A stretch of 10,494 nucleotides of DNA from Eisenbergiella intestinigallinarum (lineage in GTDB: Bacteria; Bacillota; Clostridia; Lachnospirales; Lachnospiraceae): positions 1-10,494 of the forward strand of contig DWVS01000019.1 of the NCBI GenBank assembly GCA_019120115.1, written 5' to 3'. The stretch's first letter is position 1; the number at the start of each line of letters is the position of its first letter. Positions 5,236 through 10,494 of the stretch are shown piece after piece. Under the pieces are notes generated by a model. That model made no database searches, was not told the origin of the DNA, and worked only from the letters and a program-made list of their open reading frames with translations. A program made the translations under genes and the position numbers.

Positions 5236-6243
5236 ATGAACATCAATGAAATCGCAAAGCTGGCAGGGGTATCGCGGGCGACGGTGTCCCGTTATCTGAA
5301 TGACGGATATGTGAGTGAAGAAAAAAAGGAACGGATCCGGAAGGTGATCGAGCAGACGGGGTACAAGCCGTCCACGCAGGCACAGATGCTTCGGACGCGG
5401 AAAACGGGGCAGGTGGGCGTGATCATTCCGAAAATCAATTCGGAGTCCATCAGCCGGATGGTGGCGGGCATCAGCATCGTGCTGAAGGAAGCGGGGTTCC
5501 AGCTTCTGCTGGCGGATACGGAGAATAAGGAAAAGGAAGAGCTGGAATATCTGAGATTGTTTTCAGAAAACCAGGTGGACGGGATCATTCTGATCGCTAC
5601 CATCTTCACGCCGGAGCATAAAAAGGCGCTGAAGGGACTGCGCGTTCCTGTCGTCCTTCTGGGGCAGCAGCTTGCCGGATATTCCTGTGTTTATCAGGAT
5701 GATTACCATGCCGCCCGGGCGGCAGCGGAAATGCTGACGGGGGGCGGATCGGAAAAAATTGGCTGCATCGGCGTGACGAAGCGGGACCGGGCGGTGGGAG
5801 AAGCCAGGAAGAAGGGCTTTCTGGATGCCATGGAAGAGGCCGGGCTCGACTGGAAGGAAGCATATTATGAGGAATGCGGTTTTTCCGCACAGGACGGCTA
5901 TGAGGCGGCGGAGAGGCTGTTTGCGAGGGAGCCGGAGCTGGACGGAGTGTTTTGTGCCACGGATACCATCGCCCTTGGCGCGATGGCACGCATCCGTGAG
6001 ACGGGCAGAAACGTGCCGGAACAGGTCGCTGTTGCCGGGGTTGGGGACACTGCTTCCGGAAGGCTGGTAATTCCCAGGCTCTCCAGCGTTCATTTTTATT
6101 ATAAGACCAGCGGCCAGGAGGCGGCCAGGCTGCTGCTGGAGCTGATGAACGGAACCGTTCCGGGGAAAGAGGTCAAAATGACTTACAGCGTCGTGGAACG
6201 GGATACGACGCGGCGGCAGAAAGAGAATTTCCGAAAATCTTAA
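5236..6243 (+). CDS. scrR: LacI-family transcriptional regulator, probably sucrose-operon repressor
   Basis: A 335-aa LacI/GalR regulator. The N-terminal helix-turn-helix is clear (I-N-E-I-A-K-L-A-G-V-S-R-A-T-V-S-R-Y-L-N, about 3-22), followed by a hinge (Y-K-P-S-T-Q-A-Q-M-L-R-T) and a periplasmic-binding-protein-like effector domain from V-G-V-I-I-P (about 60) onward, with D-G-I-I-L-I-A, D-G-V-F-C-A-T-D and the late V-A-V-A-G-V-G-D strand. I chose the ATG at 5236, not the one 42 bases upstream, because A-A-G-G-C-G-G-A-G-G ends 5 nt before it and the HTH begins directly. The protein resembles Lachnospiraceae sucrose repressors, and the scrA/scrB genes lie downstream on the same strand, so control of sucrose uptake is likely. 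Unusually, a two-gene unit separates it from scrA. The effector is not identifiable from sequence. Confidence 0.85.
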   Translation: MNINEIAKLAGVSRATVSRYLNDGYVSEEKKERIRKVIEQTGYKPSTQAQMLRTRKTGQVGVIIPKINSESISRMVAGISIVLKEAGFQLLLADTENKEKEELEYLRLFSENQVDGIILIATIFTPEHKKALKGLRVPVVLLGQQLAGYSCVYQDDYHAARAAAEMLTGGGSEKIGCIGVTKRDRAVGEARKKGFLDAMEEAGLDWKEAYYEECGFSAQDGYEAAERLFAREPELDGVFCATDTIALGAMARIRETGRNVPEQVAVAGVGDTASGRLVIPRLSSVHFYYKTSGQEAARLLLELMNGTVPGKEVKMTYSVVERDTTRRQKENFRKS

Positions 6244-6320
6244 GAATCCGTTATGAAAATGTTTATTGAAATCTGCAGAGGTTTTTCATCCTTTTCCGCT
6301 ATCCTGAGTACAGAACAAAG

Positions 6321-6342
6321 GAATCAGATCGGTATCTGAATC
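6321..6342 (+). promoter_or_regulatory. Dyad in the leader of the membrane-protein gene
   Basis: TCAGAT (6324-6329) pairs with ATCTGA (6334-6339) around CGGT; after one A·A mismatch the dyad extends by two more pairs. No T tract follows. It could be an operator or a leader hairpin 27 bp before the ATG at 6369. The 125-bp gap after the regulator gene shows no convincing promoter or terminator otherwise. Confidence 0.3.
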
Positions 6343-6368
6343 AGAAATCCGGAAATGGAGGGAATGAG

Positions 6369-7010
6369 ATGTATTATGATACGCAGTCGGCGCCGCGGCC
6401 TGATAACGGCGGAAAAACGAAGGTGTGGAAAATCATTGCGCTGGTGCTCCTGCTTCTGTGCGCGCTGCCTGTGCTGATCCCGGCTGCCCTGTGTGTGGGC
6501 GGCGGTGTTCTGGTGATGGCGCTGTGCGTGGCGGGAGCAGCTCTCACCGCTGTGCTGTGTGTGGCAGGCGGGGTGATCTGCGCAGGGCTTTGTGTACTTG
6601 GCGGCCTGCTTTGTCTGGCACTGCTGCAGCTCGCCGCGCTGATTGGAATCGGCTTCGGCGTGGTATTGCTTTTTCAGACCCCTGCAAGCGGCCTTGCCAT
6701 TCTGGGGGTAAGCCTTCTGATAACGGGAGCGGGCGCTCTGTGCTGGATTGCCCTGTGGCAGCTGGTCGTGCTTCTGGTAAAAGGCTTTCGCACTCTGGTA
6801 AACTGGATCAGACGCAGGCTGTTTGGAAGACGGGAGGCGGAACGGAAAGAAAGAGGAGCGCAGACAGTGCAGGATGCACAGGCTGTGAATCATGGTTTCG
6901 GGTCGGAAAATTTCGGAAAGAATATGCCTGAAACGGAAACGACAGCGGCAGATGAAGAAATCAGAACGGATATTACGGAAGTGGGGAAAGGAGCCGACGA
7001 AGATGAATAA
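6369..7010 (+). CDS. Multi-pass membrane protein with Cys/Gly 11-residue repeats, partner of DUF4097 gene
   Basis: A 213-aa protein of unknown function. A short polar N-terminus (1-19) is followed by almost continuous hydrophobic sequence from about 20 to 138 (four or five membrane segments), a basic stretch (R-R-R-L-F-G-R-R, 148-155) and a strongly acidic tail to the end. Within the membrane part L-C-V recurs every 11 residues at 41, 52, 63 and 74, each followed by small residues. Many Bacillota encode a PadR regulator, a DUF1700 membrane protein and a DUF4097 protein together. This gene holds the DUF1700 position but lacks that family's N-terminal soluble helical domain, and no PadR gene is beside it. 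GGAGGG at 6357-6362 supports the start. The 3' end overlaps the next ATG by 8 bp, so translation is coupled. Confidence 0.8.
   Translation: MYYDTQSAPRPDNGGKTKVWKIIALVLLLLCALPVLIPAALCVGGGVLVMALCVAGAALTAVLCVAGGVICAGLCVLGGLLCLALLQLAALIGIGFGVVLLFQTPASGLAILGVSLLITGAGALCWIALWQLVVLLVKGFRTLVNWIRRRLFGRREAERKERGAQTVQDAQAVNHGFGSENFGKNMPETETTAADEEIRTDITEVGKGADEDE
6489..6620 (+). repeat. Four 33-bp coding repeats (11 residues each)
   Basis: Units begin at 6489, 6522, 6555 and 6588. Each encodes Leu-Cys-Val at its start followed by Gly/Ala-rich hydrophobic residues. The DNA of the units has diverged at synonymous and other sites, so the repeat is old or selected at protein level. Confidence 0.75.
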
Positions 7011-7989
7011 ATGGTTGAAGAGAACGCTGATTGCCAGCGCGGCAGTGACTGCCGCGGGCGCCGTCCTCCTGGGAGCGGGAATGGCGCTGGGAGGTTCCCC
7101 TTCCTTTTACTACGACGCGGATGGCCTTCATGTGAAGGAGAATACAGAAGGAGCGGTAAGAGCGGACTATGTTCTGGAAAAAACGCAGATTGCGGCGCCA
7201 TCAAGGCTGGAGCTGGATCTGCAGGATGCGGATCTTCAGATTGTTTCCGGAAAGGAATGGTCTGTGGAGTATGTTCTGGACGGCTGGTATTCGGAGCCGG
7301 TCTATACTGTTGAAAACGGCACGTTGACTCTGAAGGAAGGCAGCTATGTAGATACGGGAGAGTACCAGATCAGCCTCGGCTTCGGAGATGACTGGATGAA
7401 CGAAGGTGAGGAGGTGGCACGCAGCCCCTATGTGAAGATCACAATTCCGGAGAATGCAAGGCTGAACAGCGTGAATATCGTGAACGGTTCCGGAAAGATT
7501 TCCATTGAAAAGAACCTGCGTGCGGATATCGCTTCGATTTACGCGGATGACGGCGATGTCCGGCTGGATGGCTGGACGGGTGATACACTGAAAGTGGAAA
7601 CCGTTTATGGAGAACTGGTCACCGGAACACTGGACGGAGCGGATGTGAACATCTATGGAGAAAACGGGACCCTTCAGATCGGTTCGCTGAAGGCCGATGC
7701 GGCGGTGATTGAGACGGAGTACGGTGACGTGACTGCCGATGTGGACGGGGCAAAGAGCGTGGAAGTGGAAAGCACGGACGGAGAGGTTCGGCTGGATCTG
7801 GCCGGTCAGATGGAGGATTACGGCGTGAGCCTGTATTCCGAATACGGGACGATCCGCACCCCGCAGGGAACGGTGGAGTCGGATGATTATGACGGAAGCA
7901 GCTCCTATATCCGGCTGGGAACGAATCAGGATACGGCCGGTATTCAGGTCGATACGGAGTCAGGAGATATCCGTATCCGGGAGAACTGA
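7003..7989 (+). CDS. DUF4097 family beta-repeat protein, membrane-anchored
   Basis: A 328-aa protein. The ATG at 7003 overlaps the previous stop (ATGAATAA) and has AAAGGAG 9 nt upstream; the frame opens further upstream, but that stretch lies inside the neighbour and lacks a site. Residues 1-9 are polar/basic (M-N-K-W-L-K-R) and about 9-30 form one hydrophobic segment (signal anchor or uncleaved signal), so the rest is probably outside the cell membrane. From about 55 onward it shows the DUF4097 pattern of short beta-strand repeats: L-E-L-D-L-Q-D-A-D-L-Q-I, V-K-I-T-I-P-E-N-A, then repeated blades such as V-E-T-V-Y-G-E-L and I-E-T-E-Y-G-D-V with Gly-Asp/Glu turns. The biochemical role of DUF4097 is unknown. 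It is coupled to the membrane protein upstream, and a strong hairpin follows. Confidence 0.88.
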   Translation: MNKWLKRTLIASAAVTAAGAVLLGAGMALGGSPSFYYDADGLHVKENTEGAVRADYVLEKTQIAAPSRLELDLQDADLQIVSGKEWSVEYVLDGWYSEPVYTVENGTLTLKEGSYVDTGEYQISLGFGDDWMNEGEEVARSPYVKITIPENARLNSVNIVNGSGKISIEKNLRADIASIYADDGDVRLDGWTGDTLKVETVYGELVTGTLDGADVNIYGENGTLQIGSLKADAAVIETEYGDVTADVDGAKSVEVESTDGEVRLDLAGQMEDYGVSLYSEYGTIRTPQGTVESDDYDGSSSYIRLGTNQDTAGIQVDTESGDIRIREN

Positions 7990-8037
7990 AGGGAAATCAA
8001 AAAGCATTCTGGGTGAAATGGAAAATCGGAATCTGCG

Positions 8038-8080
8038 CGGGCAGGGCAGTCAGAGATGACAGCTCTGCCCGTTGTATATT
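8038..8080 (+). terminator. Intrinsic terminator after the DUF4097 gene
   Basis: CGGGCAGGGC (8038-8047) pairs with GCTCTGCCCG (8062-8071) with one G·U pair, and inside it GTCA/TGAC closes a GAGA tetraloop. The following TTGTATATT is only moderately T-rich. It separates the DUF4097 unit from the sucrose promoter. Confidence 0.7.
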
Positions 8081-8106
8081 GTCCACAAAAACAGCTGTGT
8101 GATTTT

Positions 8107-8140
8107 GTGAAAAGAATCGGATTTACAAATCTCTTTTCAC
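8107..8140 (+). promoter_or_regulatory. Imperfect palindrome overlapping the scrA -35 region
   Basis: GTGAAAAGA (8107-8115) is the exact reverse complement of TCTTTTCAC (8132-8140), and nested GATTT (8120-8124) matches AAATC (8127-8131). Only a four-base ATCG interrupts the left arm. It covers the -35 hexamer TTTACA, so a bound dimeric protein would affect transcription directly. The protein is unknown. Confidence 0.45.
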
Positions 8141-8151
8141 AGGTATATAAT
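8122..8151 (+). promoter_or_regulatory. Strong sigma-A promoter of scrA-scrB
   Basis: TTTACA (8122-8127, five of six) and a perfect TATAAT (8146-8151) are 18 bp apart. The start would be near 8158, giving a leader of about 157 nt that is AT-rich to 8230. Confidence 0.8.
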
Positions 8152-8163
8152 GAGATCACGATA

Positions 8164-8177
8164 TGAGAACGATTCCA
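8164..8177 (+). promoter_or_regulatory. Operator-like site 1 of scrA (LacI-type or cre)
   Basis: TGAGAACGATTCCA has the central CG of LacI-family operators and sits just after the predicted transcription start. It also fits the CcpA cre consensus at 12 of 14 positions, so it may serve ScrR, CcpA or both. Its core recurs 66 bp downstream. Confidence 0.5.
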
Positions 8178-8230
8178 TAAAAATAAATAAATATATTTGG
8201 AATTTCTCAAATAATAAGTAAAATTAAAAG

Positions 8231-8242
8231 GGGAACGATCCC
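8231..8242 (+). promoter_or_regulatory. Operator-like site 2 of scrA
   Basis: GGGAACGATCCC is a near-perfect palindrome (five of six base pairs symmetrical) and shares 10 of 12 bases with 8165-8176. It does not fit a cre site, which favours the local LacI-family repressor. Two sites 66 bp apart (about six helical turns) would allow looping. Confidence 0.5.
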
Positions 8243-8314
8243 TTGAAATGTGAGAACGGGATCGGACTCCGGAGAGACCGGCTTCGGAAAAGGGGCCGGG
8301 GAATGGAGGGAGCT

Positions 8315-10273
8315 ATGGATTACCGGAAGGCTGCGCAGGAGGTTTATGACAACATCGGCGGCAGATCAAACATTGTGAGCGCCGCGCACTGCGCCACCAG
8401 ACTGCGGCTGGTGATTGCGGACAATGAGAAATGCGACAAAGAGGCGGTGGAAAACATTGACGGCGTAAAGGGCGTTTTCTTTGCATCGGGACAGCTTCAG
8501 ATCATTTTCGGAACGGGAACGGTGAATAAGGTCTATGAAGAATTCGTCCGGATTGCGGGCATCCAGTCGGCATCCAAAGAGGAAGTGAAACAGGCCGCCA
8601 GCGCCAAAACCAGCATCTGGAAGCGGGCCATCAAGACGCTGGGAGACGTGTTTGTTCCGATCATTCCCGCCATCGTTGCCAGCGGCCTGCTGATGGGCCT
8701 TCTGGAGGGTCTGTGCAATGTCTGGCCCCAGATGGCAGAGTCCGGAACTTATACCATCATCCATCTGTTTTCCAACGCGGCGTTTACCTTCCTGCCCATT
8801 CTGGTGGCAGTCAGCGCGGCGAAGGTATTTGGCGGCAACCAGTTCCTGGGAGCCGTGATCGGCATGATCATGATTCATCCGGATCTGATGAACGCCTGGA
8901 GCGTGGCTTCTGCGGACAGCATTCCCACGGCGGAGGTGTGGTTCGGTCTGTATGAAATCAATCTCACGGGATACCAGGGACATGTGATCCCGGTGGTGAT
9001 CGCCGTATGGTTCATGAGCATGCTGGAAAAGCGGCTGCATAAAATCGTGCCGGAGATCATCGATCTGTTCGTCACGCCTCTGGTGACGGTTCTGGTGACC
9101 GGATATCTGACACTGACGATTTTCGGCCCCATCTTCTCCTGGATTGAAAACGGCGTGCTTTCCGGCATGCAGTGGCTGATCACTCTGCCATTCGGCATCG
9201 GCGCGGCCCTCTGCGGCGCAGCCTATGCGCCCACGGTAGTGGCGGGCGTACATCATATGTACAATGCGTTGGAGGCGGGGCTGCTTTCCAGTACCGGACT
9301 GAACACCTGGATGCCCATCGCCACTGCAGCGAACGTGGCGCAGGGAGCGGCGGCCCTGGCCCTCGCGGTCAAGACCCGGAACAAAAAAACGAAGGCGCTG
9401 GCGCTTCCCGCCTCCCTTTCCGCTTTCCTCGGCATCACGGAGCCAGCCATCTTCGGTGTGAACATCCGTTATATGAAACCTTTCGTCGCAGGCATTATCG
9501 GCGGCGCCTGCGGTGCCCTGGTCGCGGGCTGGACCGGAATCGGAGCCACCGCTTACGGTGTGACGGGACTGTTCGGCTATCTGATCACGACGGATTATAC
9601 CCTGCAGTACACGCTGGTCATTGTGACCGCAGTGGCAGTAGCCTTCGTTCTTTCCTGGATTCTCTACAGCGATGAGACGGTGGAGGGACAAAAGACGGCA
9701 GAAGGAAAAGAAGCGGTCGGATCGGCGGATGCTGCGGATGAAAGCGAAACACAGAAGCAGGTGGAGGAAGCAGCGGAAACGCAGCCGGAAGAAGCAGCGG
9801 ACCGCACGCAGGACAAAGCGGCGTACCAGGTATTTTCTCCTCTGAACGGAAACGCCATCCCTCTCTCCGAAGTGAAGGATGAAACCTTTGCCGGGGAGAT
9901 CCTGGGAAAGGGCATGGCGGTGATCCCTTCCGAGGGAAAGGTATATGCCCCCTTTGACGGAACGGTGGAAACCATTTTCCCCACAGGACACGCAGTGGCT
10001 TTAAAGAGCGCGCAGGGCGTGGAAGCGCTCATTCATGTGGGAATGGACACGGTGAAGCTGAATGGAAAATATTATACGGCAAAGGTGCAGGACGGCGCTT
10101 CCGTAAAGAAGGGGGACCTGCTGGTGGAATTTGATCTGGACGGCATCCGCAGCGAAGGATATGATGTGACCACCCCCGTTGTCATCACCAATACGGACGA
10201 ATACGCGCAGGTCAAGGCGGCCAAAACCGGAAAAACCACGGCCGGAGATCCGGTGATCGAGATTGTGCGGTAA
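8315..10273 (+). CDS. scrA: Sucrose-type PTS permease, EIIBCA
   Basis: A 652-aa permease with domain order B-C-A. EIIB (about 1-80) carries the phosphorylated Cys26 in A-H-C-A-T-R-L-R. EIIC (about 105-455) is a multi-pass membrane channel with the G-I-T-E-P-A-I-F motif (Glu376). A charged Ala/Glu-rich linker follows, then a glucose-type EIIA (about the last 150 residues) with His559 (P-T-G-H-A-V) and the phosphoacceptor His574 (A-L-I-H-V-G-M-D-T). Both histidines have the normal 15-residue spacing, so phosphate can pass from HPr through EIIA and EIIB to the sugar with no separate EIIA. I chose the ATG at 8315 because GGAGGG lies 4 nt upstream and the EIIB domain begins there; the frame reaches back to a TTG at 8243. 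The GH32 gene downstream and the regulator point to sucrose; another beta-fructoside or trehalose is a less likely alternative. Confidence 0.93.
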   Translation: MDYRKAAQEVYDNIGGRSNIVSAAHCATRLRLVIADNEKCDKEAVENIDGVKGVFFASGQLQIIFGTGTVNKVYEEFVRIAGIQSASKEEVKQAASAKTSIWKRAIKTLGDVFVPIIPAIVASGLLMGLLEGLCNVWPQMAESGTYTIIHLFSNAAFTFLPILVAVSAAKVFGGNQFLGAVIGMIMIHPDLMNAWSVASADSIPTAEVWFGLYEINLTGYQGHVIPVVIAVWFMSMLEKRLHKIVPEIIDLFVTPLVTVLVTGYLTLTIFGPIFSWIENGVLSGMQWLITLPFGIGAALCGAAYAPTVVAGVHHMYNALEAGLLSSTGLNTWMPIATAANVAQGAAALALAVKTRNKKTKALALPASLSAFLGITEPAIFGVNIRYMKPFVAGIIGGACGALVAGWTGIGATAYGVTGLFGYLITTDYTLQYTLVIVTAVAVAFVLSWILYSDETVEGQKTAEGKEAVGSADAADESETQKQVEEAAETQPEEAADRTQDKAAYQVFSPLNGNAIPLSEVKDETFAGEILGKGMAVIPSEGKVYAPFDGTVETIFPTGHAVALKSAQGVEALIHVGMDTVKLNGKYYTAKVQDGASVKKGDLLVEFDLDGIRSEGYDVTTPVVITNTDEYAQVKAAKTGKTTAGDPVIEIVR

Positions 10274-10347
10274 AAGCCGGGGATAAAAGAAGCGGATACA
10301 GAGCCGCATGGAAACGGAGACAGGCCTGTTGTGCGAGGAGAATGAAA

Positions 10348-10494
10348 ATGAAGGAAGCGGGAAAGCGCCTGGCGGAGTGTATCCGCAGGGAAGAAAACGA
10401 AAAACTGGAAGCGGTCAGCCGCGATCCATGGAGGCTCAGGTTCCACCTGATGCCTCCGGTGGGCTGGCTCAATGACCCCAACGGACTGGTTCAG
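10348..10494 (+). CDS. scrB: Sucrose-6-phosphate hydrolase (GH32), 3' end missing
   Basis: Only the first 49 codons are in the window. They end in F-H-L-M-P-P-V-G-W-L-N-D-P-N-G-L, the signature of glycoside hydrolase family 32; Asp43 is the catalytic nucleophile. Placed 74 bp after a sucrose PTS gene, it most likely splits intracellular sucrose-6-phosphate into glucose-6-phosphate and fructose. The charged N-terminal leader before the GH32 domain has no signal peptide, consistent with a cytoplasmic enzyme. Two in-frame ATGs stand at 10342 and 10348; AGGAG at 10336-10340 is 1 nt from the first and 7 nt from the second, so I take the second. No promoter or terminator is evident in the gap, so it is probably co-transcribed with scrA. 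Confidence 0.93.
   Translation, partial: MKEAGKRLAECIRREENEKLEAVSRDPWRLRFHLMPPVGWLNDPNGLVQ

Noticed and set aside
4896..5246. A 116-codon minus-strand frame across the inverted-repeat element
   Set aside because: It runs through the terminal repeat, hairpins and the promoter of the regulator gene, with no ribosome binding site. The translation has the look of repeat-derived spurious proteins.
8366..9991. A 541-codon minus-strand open frame opposite scrA
   Set aside because: It is the antisense shadow of a GC-rich gene. Its translation is rich in His, Arg and Gln with no recognisable domain, while the plus strand encodes a complete PTS permease.
1..10494. CRISPR arrays, tRNA or rRNA genes, prophage or transposase genes
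   Set aside because: I saw no regularly spaced repeats, no tRNA-like cloverleaf or rRNA sequence, and no integrase or transposase motifs in any frame.

Overview
The window looks like chromosomal DNA of a Gram-positive anaerobe of the Lachnospiraceae (Bacillota, Clostridia). I base this on G+C in the mid-fifties by eye, strong AGGAGG ribosome binding sites, the order DUF951–rpsF–ssb–rpsR (the Bacillota arrangement also seen around yyzM in Bacillus), a zinc-ribbon S18, a DUF4097 protein and a sucrose-PTS locus. The genus is not settled; Blautia-like is a guess from memory. The window is mostly ordinary core and metabolic DNA, and the interesting material sits between the genes.

Layout. 1-1046 is the C-terminal part of a DUF5722-type (glycosidase-like) protein. 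It converges with, and overlaps by 21 bp, a minus-strand class I glutamine amidotransferase/peptidase C26 gene (1026-1733). The gap 1734-2076 holds a promoter for each direction and a GC-rich, strongly foldable segment at about 1900-2064 that I read as a structured non-coding RNA or mRNA leader (possibly the raiA motif, unconfirmed). Next come a bacteriohemerythrin (2077-2517), an 11-bp hairpin, a sirtuin (2643-3362) and a small DUF951 protein (3391-3573). A strong promoter whose -35 overlaps the DUF951 stop codon then drives rpsF-ssb-rpsR (3665-4761). A strong intrinsic terminator follows at 4842-4885, after a partial duplication of the rpsR 3' end.

Directly after the terminator lies a non-coding element of about 204 bp with perfect 14-bp terminal inverted repeats (4888-5091). 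It is flanked by an 8-bp direct repeat and looks like a miniature inverted-repeat element inserted at the terminator's T tract.

The rest is a sucrose locus: a LacI-family regulator resembling sucrose repressors (5236-6243), a translationally coupled pair made of a Cys/Gly-repeat membrane protein and a DUF4097 protein (6369-7989), then the sucrose PTS permease EIIBCA (8315-10273) and the start of a GH32 sucrose-6-phosphate hydrolase (10348 onward). The permease would import sucrose as sucrose-6-phosphate, the hydrolase would split it, and the regulator would control the strong promoter at 8122-8151. Two related operator-like sites lie just downstream of that promoter. The membrane/DUF4097 pair between regulator and permease has no obvious link to sucrose.
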